A DNA stretch of 64,000 nucleotides from Limibacterium fermenti (GCF_041902845.1 NZ_CP159486.1:3038001-3102000), one strand, 5' to 3'; counted from the stretch's first letter, positions 1 through 9,468 are shown. The notes: generated by a model not told the origin, from the sequence alone. A program made the numbers and translations.

Positions 1-965
1 TGATAACCGTCGGTCTTGAAAGAGGTGATCTCCTCGTCTGAGAGGTTGGCATCGATGAGTTTACGGGAATAAAAAAGAGTTACCGAAACAGGGTTGAGAT
101 TGAAAACCGCCGCACCGCCCCGGAAGAAACCGCTTTCGGCCGCAGAGAAATGTCGTTTCGGGGCTTGCGTGCGGCGGACGATATTCGTCACCGCCCACGA
201 TTTACTGATCATAAAGTCGTTATTCACGATGAGCCCTTGTCCGAACGACAGGCGGTAATCTCCCAGCGTTACATTCTTCAGAAACCCTTTCTCTTCCCGC
301 AGGATAAAATAAAATCCGTCATGATCGAAGCCTTTTAATGGGCGAAAGAGCGGTTCTCCGGCATCTTTCTCGACGATCACCCCGAATTGGACTTTCTCGC
401 GATAGGAAAAAGCGAAACGCAAGGAATGATAAAAATCTTCTCCGGCATATTTCCGGTTTGGATACCGTGCGAGGACGCTATCCGGATACGTCCGGTAACC
501 GGCGCGTTCCGTCAGCGTTTTATCCAGACGGATTTGGAGTTCTTTTTTGCCGTATCGCAGCACGTCACGCATCCGCAAGGAAGCTTCTTGGGTTTCAAAT
601 TCCCCGACAAAAAAGAAAGGGAGGATCAATTGAATTTTATTGAACGACAGCGAAGGGACGTTTCTCAATTCATAAACCGTGTACACCGGACGGTTTTTCG
701 TCAGGAAGTCGGCCAGACCGGCGGCTTCCCCGGCAGACAGCAACGGAAAACGTTCGAGGGCATCGCGGGTAACGGCATTCAGATTCATCGGATGGTTTTC
801 CAACTGAATCAGTTCCTCGATCATGTTTTCCAGAATAGTCTCATCCGGTTCTTCCTCGGCCATTTCCTGCACATACGATCGCCAATCGTTTGTTTGTCCT
901 TTCACCTCAAACAAATCCAAACAAACAACGCAAGCAAGAATACGAAAGACAAGCGGGCGGTTCAT
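1..965 (-). CDS. Helix-hairpin-helix (ComEA-like) exported protein, 5' part only
   Basis: The minus-strand frame opens at an ATG at 965 and runs off the left edge, so only about 320 N-terminal residues are visible. It starts with a hydrophobic export signal (LVFRILACVVCLDLF). Around residues 55-120 come two helix-hairpin-helix-like units, with MNLNAVTRDALERFPLLSA and later YELRNVPSLSFNKIQ. The rest is rich in aromatic and beta-strand segments (RLSFGQGLIVNND, GFFRGGAAVFNLNP), which looks like an outer-membrane barrel. Bacteroidetes encode long proteins of this type, usually annotated as helix-hairpin-helix or ComEA-family; their role is not established. DNA binding or uptake would be inference. 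It is divergent from the transglycosylase gene at 1165. Confidence 0.75.
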   Translation of the reverse strand, partial: MNRPLVFRILACVVCLDLFEVKGQTNDWRSYVQEMAEEEPDETILENMIEELIQLENHPMNLNAVTRDALERFPLLSAGEAAGLADFLTKNRPVYTVYELRNVPSLSFNKIQLILPFFFVGEFETQEASLRMRDVLRYGKKELQIRLDKTLTERAGYRTYPDSVLARYPNRKYAGEDFYHSLRFAFSYREKVQFGVIVEKDAGEPLFRPLKGFDHDGFYFILREEKGFLKNVTLGDYRLSFGQGLIVNNDFMISKSWAVTNIVRRTQAPKRHFSAAESGFFRGGAAVFNLNPVSVTLFYSRKLIDANLSDEEITSFKTDGY

Positions 966-1164
966 TACAGAAAAAAGAATATCATTTATCATTTCTATTA
1001 AACGTAATACAAAGCTACTTATTTTTAAGTGTATAATTCAATTCTCGCCTGCAAAAAAATAATCAGCACCAACCCATCAGCACATCAATAATCAGGTCTC
1101 AGATATCAAAATATTAAACGGATTTTTATAAATTTGCAGACAAATAATAAAACGAACTGTCGAT
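966..1164. other. Divergent intergenic gap
   Basis: About 200 AT-rich bases separate the divergent helix-hairpin-helix and transglycosylase genes. A TAnnTTTG box (TAAATTTG at 1129-1136) lies 29 bases before the plus-strand ATG and fits the Bacteroidetes -7 promoter element, but I see no TTTG at the -33 spacing. No gene is apparent. Confidence 0.4.
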
Positions 1165-2577
1165 ATGGGCCACTTGATCCGCGTGTTCGCCGCCATATTG
1201 CTTCTACTGGCATCCTGTACAAACGCAAAAAAAGAAGCATCGTCCGGTTACGATTTTTCCGAAATCATGGAAAAGGACACTCTTCGCATATTGACGCTCA
1301 ACACGTCGACCTCGTACTTCATTTATCGCGACCAACCCATGGGATATCATTATGATATGGTCAAGGATTTCTGCCGGCAACACAACCTCGTCCCCGAAAT
1401 CATTATCGCTCAAAATGCCGCCGCCATGGTAGACTTGTTGCAAGCTGAAAAGGCCGATATGATTGCTTATCCTATTCCTTTGCAGAACCGGCTGAAAGAT
1501 TCGCTTATTTACTGCGGGCTTCAGCAGATTACGCACCAGGTATTGGTGCAACGGGCGGAAGCGACGGACACCTTGCTTTCGGACGTGACGCAACTCATCG
1601 GCAAACAAGTAACGGTGTTAAACGGATCGCAATACGAACAGCGGATGCAAAACCTGAACGAAGAGTTGGGCGGCGGCATCGATATACGGACCGCCGATAA
1701 AGACACCATCATATTGGAGGATTTGATCCGCATGGTCTCCGAAGGTGAAATCCGGTACACCGTGGCCAATAATTACCTGGCCAAGCTCAATCAAACCTAT
1801 TACCGTAATATCGATATAAACCTGCAAGTGAGTTTCGACCAACGCTCATCGTGGGTGGTGACTAAAAACAGGCCCGTATTGGCCGACTCGCTGAATCGCT
1901 GGTTTGAGCAACGAAATACGCAGCCGACTTATTCGCAAATCACCAAACGCTATTTTGAAGAAACGAAGCGAAGCGCCTTCTACAGTCCCCCCACGACCAT
2001 GATAAACTTGCAAACCGGACAAATCTCGCCGTTCGATACGTACTTCAAACACTATGGCGACCTTTTCGGAATCGACTGGCGGTTATTGACTTCCATGGCG
2101 TATTACGAATCGTCGTTCGATCCGCTGGCCGAGGCATGGACCGGCGCCGGAGGATTGATGGGCTTAATGCCGTCGACGGCCGAAACGGTTGGTGTATCTA
2201 TCAGTCATCTATTCGATCCGGAGCAGAATATCCGTGGCGGTACACGCTATCTGAAACGGCTTCTCGACACTTTTTCGTCGGTAAAAGATCCTTCCGAAAG
2301 ATTGAAATTGGCGCTCGCCGCATACAACGGCGGCATCGGGCATGTTTCCGATGCACGGGCGCTCGCCCAAAAGTACCAAGCCGACAAAAACGTTTGGAGC
2401 GGAAACGTGGAGAGATACCTGCAACTGAAACGCTTACAGCTTTACTACGAAGATCCGGTATGCCAGTTCGGTTACTTTCGTTCCGACGAAACCGTCAATT
2501 ATGTGAAGAATGTCATGGCGCAATGGCAAAGCTATAAAGAGAAAACAGATGATTCCGCGCCAAGAATAAAAAAATAA
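1165..2577 (+). CDS. mltF: MltF-like membrane-bound lytic murein transglycosylase
   Basis: This 470-residue lipoprotein has a signal ending in the lipobox LLASC (Cys18). Residues about 40-270 form a family 3 solute-binding-like domain (ILTLNTSTSYF, GIDIRTADKD). Residues about 290-425 form an SLT lytic transglycosylase domain. The probable catalytic Glu is in MAYYESSFDP, followed by GLMGLMPSTAETVG and AAYNGGIGH, the usual SLT signatures. The family cleaves peptidoglycan glycan strands to 1,6-anhydromuropeptides, acting from the membrane in the periplasm. The order binding domain then SLT domain is that of MltF. A TATCTTTG box just after the stop suggests that the next gene has its own promoter. 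Confidence 0.85.
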   Translation: MGHLIRVFAAILLLLASCTNAKKEASSGYDFSEIMEKDTLRILTLNTSTSYFIYRDQPMGYHYDMVKDFCRQHNLVPEIIIAQNAAAMVDLLQAEKADMIAYPIPLQNRLKDSLIYCGLQQITHQVLVQRAEATDTLLSDVTQLIGKQVTVLNGSQYEQRMQNLNEELGGGIDIRTADKDTIILEDLIRMVSEGEIRYTVANNYLAKLNQTYYRNIDINLQVSFDQRSSWVVTKNRPVLADSLNRWFEQRNTQPTYSQITKRYFEETKRSAFYSPPTTMINLQTGQISPFDTYFKHYGDLFGIDWRLLTSMAYYESSFDPLAEAWTGAGGLMGLMPSTAETVGVSISHLFDPEQNIRGGTRYLKRLLDTFSSVKDPSERLKLALAAYNGGIGHVSDARALAQKYQADKNVWSGNVERYLQLKRLQLYYEDPVCQFGYFRSDETVNYVKNVMAQWQSYKEKTDDSAPRIKK

Positions 2578-2578
2578 C

Positions 2579-2586
2579 TATCTTTG
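2579..2586 (+). promoter_or_regulatory. Putative Bacteroidetes -7 promoter box TATCTTTG
   Basis: An exact match to the TAnnTTTG -7 consensus lies about 60 bases before the GNAT gene start at 2647. No experimental support is available, and the -33 element is not obvious. Confidence 0.45.
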
Positions 2587-2646
2587 TGTTCTTATTCCTT
2601 TTAAAGGAAATGCGAATAGAAAATCAAATCGAAAACTAAGGAAAAG

Positions 2647-3777
2647 ATGTCAGTTACTATTAGTAAAATAAATGATAAAGAATCGCTGAGAAAATTCGTC
2701 CACTTCGGTATTGATCTTTATGAGGGAAATGAATATTATGTTCCGCCTCTCATTTACGATGAATTAGCGACGTTAAACAGGGCGAAGAATCCGGCTTTCG
2801 ATCATTGTGAGGCAACCTATTTTCTCGCTTACCGCGATAATGAAATCGTGGGGCGTATCGCCGTTATGATTAATTACAAGGCCAACGAACGATGGAATCA
2901 CAAACAGGCCCGTTTCGGCTTTGTCGATTTTATTGACGACGTGGAAGTGGTGGACGCCCTCTTTGGCGCCGCGGAGAGTTGGGCCCGTTTCAGGGGCATG
3001 GAAAAAATACTGGGCCCGATGGGATTCACCGATCTGGATCACGAAGGAATGTTGGTGGAAGGCTTTGATCAGATGGGAACCATGGCAACCATCTATAATT
3101 ATCCCTATTACGTGGATCACATGTACCGGATGGGCTATATAAAAGATCAGGACTGGGTGGAGTTTTTGATAACGATCCCCCGGGAACTGCCCGAGCGTTT
3201 CATGCGCGCTTCGGAAATCGTTAAAAGGCGTTCCGGCGTGGAAGTGAAGCACTTCGCCAGGAAAGACGATGTGTATCCCTATGCAAAAGACATCTTTCGA
3301 TTAATCAACAAAGCATATAAAGAGATTTACGGATATGTGGAACTGACCGAACGGCAAATTGACTATTATGTGGACATGTATATCCCCATGCTTCGTCTCG
3401 ACTTTCTGACAGTCGTCATCCGGCAGGAAGATAACAAACTGATAGGAGTGGGTATCGGACTGCCGAGCATGTCGACAGCCTTGCAAAAATCAAGGGGTCG
3501 TTTTATGCCTACGGGATGGTACCACCTTTACAAGGCGTTGAAAGGGAAAGACAATAAAGTTCTTGATTTGCTTTTGGTCGCCGTTGATCCCGAATATCAA
3601 GGGAAAGGAATAACGGCCTTGTTATTCAATGAGTTTATTCCCGCCGCCATCCGTTTAGGATTTGAATATGCCGAAAGTAATGTGGAACTGGAAACGAACC
3701 ATAAAGTGCATTCGATGTGGGACGACCTGGAAGCGAAACAGACTAAAAGACGCCGGGCGTTTATAAAAGAGTTGTAA
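2647..3777 (+). CDS. GNAT-fold N-acetyltransferase-like protein
   Basis: This 376-residue soluble protein has no signal peptide. The N-terminal part (EATYFLAYRDNEIVGRIAVM) and the C-terminal part (LLLVAVDPEYQGKGITALL) both look like GNAT half-domains. The V-x-P-x-x-Q-G-K-G segment resembles the acetyl-CoA pyrophosphate loop (motif A). A central segment with GPMGFTDLDHEGMLVEGFD is conserved in Bacteroidetes proteins of this length. Substrate unknown. The gene stands alone and ends just before the heptamer repeat arrays upstream of parE. I am confident of the fold and not of any specific reaction. Confidence 0.7.
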   Translation: MSVTISKINDKESLRKFVHFGIDLYEGNEYYVPPLIYDELATLNRAKNPAFDHCEATYFLAYRDNEIVGRIAVMINYKANERWNHKQARFGFVDFIDDVEVVDALFGAAESWARFRGMEKILGPMGFTDLDHEGMLVEGFDQMGTMATIYNYPYYVDHMYRMGYIKDQDWVEFLITIPRELPERFMRASEIVKRRSGVEVKHFARKDDVYPYAKDIFRLINKAYKEIYGYVELTERQIDYYVDMYIPMLRLDFLTVVIRQEDNKLIGVGIGLPSMSTALQKSRGRFMPTGWYHLYKALKGKDNKVLDLLLVAVDPEYQGKGITALLFNEFIPAAIRLGFEYAESNVELETNHKVHSMWDDLEAKQTKRRRAFIKEL

Positions 3778-3790
3778 GACGAAAGACGAT

Positions 3791-3846
3791 TAGTAATTAG
3801 TAATTACTAATTACTAATTACAAATGACAAATTACGAATGATAAAT
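3791..3846. repeat. 7-bp tandem repeat array, unit TASTAAT
   Basis: Eight consecutive heptamers can be read: TAGTAAT twice, TACTAAT twice, TACAAAT, GACAAAT, TACGAAT, GATAAAT. The units decay along the array but keep exact 7-base phase. It starts 13 bases after the GNAT stop codon. Confidence 0.8.
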
Positions 3847-3880
3847 GAAAGGCTGAACGCCAAAAGACCTGATAATAAAA

Positions 3881-3940
3881 ACATTAGACATTAGACCGGT
3901 GACCGGTGACTGAAGACCGGAGAACCGGTGACCGGAAACC
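3881..3940. repeat. Second 7-bp repeat array, units ending in GAC
   Basis: Units include ATTAGAC twice, CGGTGAC twice, TGAAGAC, CGGAGAA and CGGTGAC, with a one-base slip near 3922. The array ends a few bases before the parE ribosome-binding site (AAGGAG, 3944-3949). It is GC-richer than the neighbouring array and has a different unit. Confidence 0.7.
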
Positions 3941-3955
3941 AAATAAGGAGTAAGA

Positions 3956-5815
3956 GTGAGCGAATTAGAAAATATAATACAATCAACAAGTAACTATCAG
4001 GAAGATAATATCGTCACTCTGGAATGGCAAGAGCATATCCGCCGCCGTCCCGGAATGTATATCGGAAAGTTGGGCGACGGCTCTTCTTCCGACGACGGTA
4101 TATATGTTCTTTTAAAAGAGGTGTTGGACAACTCGATCGATGAGTATATGATGGGCTTCGGAAGAACCATTGAAGTCGTCATCGAGGGGGAAACCGTACG
4201 GGTGCGCGACCATGGTCGCGGCGTACCTTTGGGAAAGGTTATCGACGTATGTTCCAAGATGAACACCGGCGCGAAATACGATTCGAAAGCGTTTAAAAAA
4301 TCGGTCGGACTGAATGGCGTGGGTATTAAAGCGGTCAACGCATTGTCGTCGCACTTTTTTATGCAAAGCGTACGCGAAGGACAAGCCAAAGGCGTGGAGT
4401 TTCATCAAGGCATCTTGTCACAAGAGAACCCTATCGCTCCCTCTGAAGAAGGAAACGGCACATTGGTGGAGTTTGTTCCTGATGCCGGTATCTTCGGCCC
4501 GTATCATTACCGAGAAGAGCATATCGCCCCGTTGCTCAAAAACTATGTTTTCTTAAATACGGGTTTGACCATCCTCTTTAACGGACAGAAATTTTATTCG
4601 AAAAACGGATTGGTCGACTTACTCAATGAGAATCTCACTTCCGACCTGCTCTATCCCATCATCCACCTTTCCGGTGAAGATATAGAAGTCGCGATTACGC
4701 ACACCAATCAATATGGCGAAGAATATTACTCGTTTGTAAACGGGCAGCACACCACGCAAGGGGGGACGCACCTGACGGCCTTCCGCGAAGCGACAGCCCG
4801 TATCATCAAAGAGTACTACAACCGGAATTTCGAATATTCCGACATCCGCAACGGCATGGTGGCATGCATCAGTATTAAAGTGGAAGAGCCGGTATTCGAG
4901 TCGCAAACAAAAACGAAGCTGGGCTCGAAAGAGATGTCGCCGAACGGCATTTCGGTCAGCAAGTATATTAACGATTTCCTGAAGAAGGAACTCGATAATT
5001 ACCTGCACAAGAGTACCGAAACTTCCGACATCTTGCAAAAGAAAATCCTCGACTCGGAAAAAGAGCGTAAAGCGATTGCCGGCGTTACCAAACTGGCGCG
5101 CGAAAGGGCAAAGAAAGCCAATCTGCATAACAAAAAACTGCGTGACTGCCGCATCCATTACAACGATTCGAAAGGCGACAACCGCGACGATACCTGCATC
5201 TTCATCACCGAGGGTGACTCGGCCAGCGGTTCCATCACGAAAAGCCGTGATCCGAATCTGCAAGCTGTTTTCAGCCTTCGAGGCAAGCCGCTCAATTCAT
5301 TCGGGTTGACGAAAAAAATAGTGTATGAGAATGAAGAGTTCAATCTGTTGCAGGCGGCGTTGAATATCGAGGAGGGCATGGACGGGCTGCGTTACAATAA
5401 AGTGATTATCGCAACCGATGCCGATACCGACGGCATGCACATCCGTTTGCTGCTCATCACCTTCTTCCTTCAGTTCTTCCCCGATTTGATTAAAAAAAAC
5501 CACGTTTATATTTTGCAAACGCCTCTTTTCAGGGTGCGGAACAAAAAGAAAACGCTCTATTGTTATACCGAAGAAGACCGCCTTTCGGCCATGAAAGAGT
5601 TGGGTCCCAATCCGGAGATAACGCGTTTTAAAGGGCTTGGAGAGATCTCGCCCGATGAATTCCGCCATTTTATCGGCAAAGATATACGGCTCGACAAAGT
5701 AAGTATGCGTAAAGAAGACTTACTGAAAGAATTGCTGGAATTTTATATGGGAAAGAATACCCCGGAGCGCCAAAATTTCATTATCGACAATCTGGTCGTG
5801 GAAGAAAGCGCCTGA
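3956..5815 (+). CDS. parE: DNA topoisomerase IV subunit B (ParE)
   Basis: This 619-residue type IIA topoisomerase B subunit starts at a GTG with AAGGAG seven bases upstream. The GHKL ATPase part shows EVLDNSIDEYMMGFG, DHGRGVPLGK and GLNGVGIKAVNALS. The transducer is in the middle. The TOPRIM part has EGDSASGS (Mg-binding Glu) and DADTDGMHI. The end has the GyrB C-terminal signature RFKGLGEISPDEF. Its length and its place before coaD and an S41 protease gene match parE of Bacteroidales rather than gyrB. With ParC it decatenates daughter chromosomes using ATP. parC is not in the window. Confidence 0.88.
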   Translation: MSELENIIQSTSNYQEDNIVTLEWQEHIRRRPGMYIGKLGDGSSSDDGIYVLLKEVLDNSIDEYMMGFGRTIEVVIEGETVRVRDHGRGVPLGKVIDVCSKMNTGAKYDSKAFKKSVGLNGVGIKAVNALSSHFFMQSVREGQAKGVEFHQGILSQENPIAPSEEGNGTLVEFVPDAGIFGPYHYREEHIAPLLKNYVFLNTGLTILFNGQKFYSKNGLVDLLNENLTSDLLYPIIHLSGEDIEVAITHTNQYGEEYYSFVNGQHTTQGGTHLTAFREATARIIKEYYNRNFEYSDIRNGMVACISIKVEEPVFESQTKTKLGSKEMSPNGISVSKYINDFLKKELDNYLHKSTETSDILQKKILDSEKERKAIAGVTKLARERAKKANLHNKKLRDCRIHYNDSKGDNRDDTCIFITEGDSASGSITKSRDPNLQAVFSLRGKPLNSFGLTKKIVYENEEFNLLQAALNIEEGMDGLRYNKVIIATDADTDGMHIRLLLITFFLQFFPDLIKKNHVYILQTPLFRVRNKKKTLYCYTEEDRLSAMKELGPNPEITRFKGLGEISPDEFRHFIGKDIRLDKVSMRKEDLLKELLEFYMGKNTPERQNFIIDNLVVEESA

Positions 5816-5857
5816 GGTCAAGAACCGCGTCCCATTCATTCTTATTAGAATATAGAT

Positions 5858-6364
5858 ATGCCTACATACTCTTCTGTACAACGGCCCCGCATCGCCCTTT
5901 TCCCGGGAACTTTCGATCCTTTTACGATCGGACACGAATCCTTGATCCGTCGGGGGTTGCAGTTTCTCGATAAAATCATTATCGCGGTGGGGACGAACGA
6001 GGCCAAAAAAAATTATTTCCCGTTACATCAACGAGTGGAGATGATCAGAGATTATTATAAAGATGAAAACCGGGTGCGCGTCGAAAGCTATCATTCGCTG
6101 ACCATCGATTTTGCCCGCGAAGTGAATGCTTCTTTTATCCTTCGGGGCATCCGTTCGGTGAATGATTTCGAATATGAAAAAACCATTGCCGATATGAATC
6201 GATCATTGTCCGGAATCGAAACGCTGTTATTATTTACAGAGCCTGCGCTCACGCATATCAGTTCGACGCAAGTGAGGGAGTTGCTGCGATACGGGCACGA
6301 CGTTTCGGGATTCATCCCGAAAGGAATGAAAATTTACGATATAAAAAATGAAAATGATCAATAA
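5858..6364 (+). CDS. coaD: Phosphopantetheine adenylyltransferase
   Basis: This 168-residue nucleotidyltransferase catalyses ATP plus 4'-phosphopantetheine to dephospho-CoA, the fourth step of CoA synthesis from pantothenate. The hallmark is FPGTFDPFTIGHESLI, with the T/H-x-G-H nucleotide-binding motif. Also present are GIRSVNDFEYE (substrate binding) and THISSTQVRELL near the end. It is about ten residues longer at the N-terminus than typical CoaD. It follows parE with a 42-base gap, and its 3' end overlaps the S41 protease gene by 17 bases, so the two are probably co-transcribed. Confidence 0.93.
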   Translation: MPTYSSVQRPRIALFPGTFDPFTIGHESLIRRGLQFLDKIIIAVGTNEAKKNYFPLHQRVEMIRDYYKDENRVRVESYHSLTIDFAREVNASFILRGIRSVNDFEYEKTIADMNRSLSGIETLLLFTEPALTHISSTQVRELLRYGHDVSGFIPKGMKIYDIKNENDQ

Positions 6365-7973
6365 AAGACTACTTATTCTGGCCGCCGGTTTCCTGCTTGT
6401 GTGGGGAAACACCCTGGCACAGTTCCGCCCCAGCGCCGAAGGCATCAAGCTCGAACGCTCGCTTCAACTCATCAATAATCTATATGTAGACGATGTGGAT
6501 TCGAAGAAAATCACCGAAGTTGCCCTCAGGGCGATGCTCAAAGAATTAGATCCGCATTCGTCGTATCTCAACGAAGAGGAAGTACGCGCCATGAACGAGC
6601 CGCTGCAAGGCAACTTCGACGGCATCGGCATCGCCTTTAATATGCTTACCGACACCCTCTACGTGATGGAAGTGGTTGCGGGAGGGCCTTCGCAGAAAGT
6701 AGGCATCCAATCGGGCGATAAAATCCTGTATGTAAACGACACGCTGATTGCCGGTGTGAAAATGAACAATCAGGAAGTAATTAAAAAATTACGCGGGCCG
6801 AAGGGTACCACCGTCAATGTGAAAGTACAGCGCCGGGGAGTGGATAATTTATTGGAATTTAAAATAGTCCGAGATAAAATTCCTATTTACAGCATCGACG
6901 CGACTTATATGGTAAATAACGAGATAGGTTATATCCGGCTGAGTCGTTTCGGGGTAACCTCGGTGGAGGAATTTCTTAAAGCCGAAGACGAACTGAAAGC
7001 GAAAGGGATGAAAAAACTCATTCTCGACCTTACCGGCAACGGAGGGGGCATTTTACAAACGGCCAGTGATATTGCCGATGAGTTTTTAGGGAATGAAAAA
7101 CTCATTGTGTACACCGAAGGAAAAAACCAGCCCCGTTTTACCATGAATGCCACTTCGCGTGGAAAATTCGAAAACGGGGACTTGATCATTTTGGTGAATG
7201 AAGGCTCGGCTTCGGCCAGCGAAATTGTAGCGGGCGCTATTCAAGATTGGGACCGGGGGATCATCGTGGGGCGCCGGACTTTCGGCAAGGGCCTCGTTCA
7301 ACGACAGCTTCCTCTACCCGACGGAACCATGATACGCCTCACCGTAGCCAAATACTACACCCCTACGGGCCGAAGCATCCAGAAGCCTTATGAAGAAGGG
7401 CATATCGATGAATATAACAACGACTTTCTCAATCGCTATGAACACGGAGAGATGTTCGATGCCGATAGTATACAGTTCCCGGACTCGTTGAAATACACGA
7501 CCCTGACAACCAAGCGCACCGTTTACGGTGGTGGCGGAATCATGCCCGATTATTTTGTACCGGTCGACACCACTTCGGGCTCACGCCTTCATGTCGAGAT
7601 GAATGCCAAAGGGATCTTTAACCGGCTGGCCATCGCCGAGGTCGACAACAACCGTAACGCGTTACTCAAATCGTTCCCCGATGTAGATGCTTTTAAAGCA
7701 GGTTATCAAATTACGCCTGCCATGGTAGAAAAAATCAAGCTGATGGCGGCGGAAGAAAAAATCAAATGGGACGAAACGGAGTATCAACGTTCGGAAAAGT
7801 TAATGCTCTTGCAACTGAAAGCATTGATCGCCCACAATCTCTACGACACTTCGGCTTTTTACAAAATTATGAACGATGATAACGATATCTTCCGGGCAGG
7901 ACTCGAGATTCTTTCCGATCCCGATCGCTACAACGGCCTGTTGAAGGGTATCGGTAGCAATGTAAACCGATAA
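6348..7973 (+). CDS. S41-family C-terminal processing peptidase
   Basis: This 541-residue exported serine protease has a signal peptide at about residues 1-25 (LLILAAGFLLVWGNTLA). A PDZ domain lies at about 85-170 (GGPSQKVGIQSGDKILYVN). The S41 catalytic core contains NEGSASASEIVAGA, with the likely nucleophile Ser near residue 289, and RTFGKGLVQ, with the general-base Lys near 314. The Ser/Lys pair is intact. The family trims or degrades periplasmic proteins from their C-termini. It overlaps coaD by 17 bases and is followed after 6 bases by the polyphosphate kinase gene. A long C-terminal extension of about 180 residues is usual in Bacteroidetes members. Confidence 0.88.
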   Translation: MKMINKRLLILAAGFLLVWGNTLAQFRPSAEGIKLERSLQLINNLYVDDVDSKKITEVALRAMLKELDPHSSYLNEEEVRAMNEPLQGNFDGIGIAFNMLTDTLYVMEVVAGGPSQKVGIQSGDKILYVNDTLIAGVKMNNQEVIKKLRGPKGTTVNVKVQRRGVDNLLEFKIVRDKIPIYSIDATYMVNNEIGYIRLSRFGVTSVEEFLKAEDELKAKGMKKLILDLTGNGGGILQTASDIADEFLGNEKLIVYTEGKNQPRFTMNATSRGKFENGDLIILVNEGSASASEIVAGAIQDWDRGIIVGRRTFGKGLVQRQLPLPDGTMIRLTVAKYYTPTGRSIQKPYEEGHIDEYNNDFLNRYEHGEMFDADSIQFPDSLKYTTLTTKRTVYGGGGIMPDYFVPVDTTSGSRLHVEMNAKGIFNRLAIAEVDNNRNALLKSFPDVDAFKAGYQITPAMVEKIKLMAAEEKIKWDETEYQRSEKLMLLQLKALIAHNLYDTSAFYKIMNDDNDIFRAGLEILSDPDRYNGLLKGIGSNVNR

Positions 7974-7979
7974 TGCCTT

Positions 7980-8852
7980 ATGAATTTTGATTACAACCGT
8001 TTCCGTATTGAACAAGGCGCGAAGGTAACCCTCAAGAATTTCGCAACGTGCGAAACGGGAGGATATACCAAAGAATCGGCCAAAGACGAAATTCAAAACA
8101 ATATCCGCGAGTTAAAAAAATATCAGGAGATATTTTATGCCGCCGACAAACATTCCATGCTGATTATCTTACAGGCTCCCGACGCTGCGGGAAAAGACGG
8201 AGTGATCCGGCATGTGATGTCGGGCATCAACCCGCAGGGTTGTCGGGTGCATAGCTTTAAAACGCCCACCAAGAACGAATTGGAGCATGATTATATATGG
8301 CGCCATTATCTTGCGCTTCCGCAGCGCGGAATGATCGAGATATTCAATCGATCGCATTACGAGAATGTATTGGCGACGAAAGTCAATCCGTCTTGGATCA
8401 TGAACGAGCGGATCCCCGGATTGCATTCGATAGAGAAGCTGGACAAAGAATTCTGGGAAAACCGTTACCGGGACATCAATGCCATCGAACGGCATTGGGC
8501 GGAAAATGGGATGGTAATTGTCAAGTTTTTCCTGCATTTATCGAAAGACGAACAAAAGGAACGTTTTCTGGCTCGCCTCGATGAACCGGACAAGAACTGG
8601 AAGTTCAGTTCCGCCGATATACAGGCCCGGGCACAATGGGACGATTATCAGCGTGCATACGAAGAGATGTTGGAGAAAACGTCCAGGCCTTATGCCCCCT
8701 GGTATGTCATTCCCGCCGACAAGAAATTTTTCACCCGGGTGGCGGTGGGAGATATTATCATCGAACATTTCAAAAAACTCGACTTACGATTTCCTCCCGC
8801 CGAATCACCGGAAATGCTCGCCGAAGCGCGTCGTCGCCTTATGAACGAATAA
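7980..8852 (+). CDS. PPK2-family polyphosphate kinase
   Basis: This 290-residue protein transfers phosphate between polyphosphate and nucleotides. The Walker A-like motif is APDAAGKDGVIRHV at about residue 62, followed by the PPK2 signatures KTPTKNELEHDYIWR and FNRSHYENVL. The lid region is SKDEQKERFLARLDEPDKNW. No membrane segment is present. Length and single-domain form fit the short PPK2 group; whether it prefers ADP, AMP or GDP cannot be read from the sequence. The start lies 6 bases after the protease stop, so it probably shares that operon. The next gene converges on it with a 4-base gap. Confidence 0.88.
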   Translation: MNFDYNRFRIEQGAKVTLKNFATCETGGYTKESAKDEIQNNIRELKKYQEIFYAADKHSMLIILQAPDAAGKDGVIRHVMSGINPQGCRVHSFKTPTKNELEHDYIWRHYLALPQRGMIEIFNRSHYENVLATKVNPSWIMNERIPGLHSIEKLDKEFWENRYRDINAIERHWAENGMVIVKFFLHLSKDEQKERFLARLDEPDKNWKFSSADIQARAQWDDYQRAYEEMLEKTSRPYAPWYVIPADKKFFTRVAVGDIIIEHFKKLDLRFPPAESPEMLAEARRRLMNE

Positions 8853-8856
8853 GATT

Positions 8857-9468
8857 TCAGAATTTCAAATCTTCTATCGAAACAATCTTTTTCGATATGG
8901 CGTAAATCGTCAACCCCGAAAGGCTCTTAATGCCTGTTTTCACCGCAATATTCTTCCGGTGTGTCGTCACCGTGTGGATACTGATATTCAGCGTATCGGC
9001 AATCTCTTTGTTGGAATTACCGTTAACAAGTTTGATAAGCACATCTATTTCGCGGTCGGTCAAATTATCGTCATCGGGGAAAATATTATTATCCGACAGC
9101 GCCCTCTCTTCAATTTTCTCTATCTCTTCCAATATCTGCTGAACCGAGTCATAGATCGAAAAATAGGCGTCCATCAGATGGAAAAGTTTCTTCTTCATCA
9201 CCCCGAAGTCAATGCCGATAATCGCCAAATGGGGATGTGACCGGCGGAGCTTTTTAATATCCTTTTCCCTATTGACGAATTGCATGGGATTGGCGATCAG
9301 TATATCTACCGGATGAGAATTCAACATTTCCAAAAAATCATCCAACGTTTCGATCCTCGTAACAAAACAGTCCAATTCAGATTGATAAAGAATATGACGC
9401 AACCCTTCGCAAATAATTTGCGAGGATTCCATAATAATAATATTTATTTTATTCTTATGCTTAAGCAT
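8857..9468 (-). CDS. LuxR/NarL-type regulator with a degenerate receiver domain
   Basis: The C-terminal about 65 residues form a clear LuxR helix-turn-helix (LTDREIDVLIKLVNGNSNKE, NISIHTVTTHRKNIAVKTG). The N-terminal half has the spacing of a receiver domain, but the expected phospho-acceptor Asp position reads ILIANPMQF, so a conserved Asp at the end of strand 3 is missing. It may therefore work without phosphorylation. An ATG at 9468 overlaps the hemerythrin stop by 8 bases (a further in-frame ATG lies at 9483), which implies coupled translation. Pairing with a hemerythrin suggests oxygen, NO or redox control; the target genes are unknown. Confidence 0.82.
   Translation of the reverse strand: MLKHKNKINIIIMESSQIICEGLRHILYQSELDCFVTRIETLDDFLEMLNSHPVDILIANPMQFVNREKDIKKLRRSHPHLAIIGIDFGVMKKKLFHLMDAYFSIYDSVQQILEEIEKIEERALSDNNIFPDDDNLTDREIDVLIKLVNGNSNKEIADTLNISIHTVTTHRKNIAVKTGIKSLSGLTIYAISKKIVSIEDLKF

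Noticed and set aside
387..1001. A 204-codon plus-strand frame over the first kilobase
   Set aside because: It is antisense to the helix-hairpin-helix gene, which has a signal peptide and recognisable motifs in the minus-strand frame.
3791..3940. CRISPR array
   Set aside because: Units are 7 bp without spacers and no cas gene is in the window.
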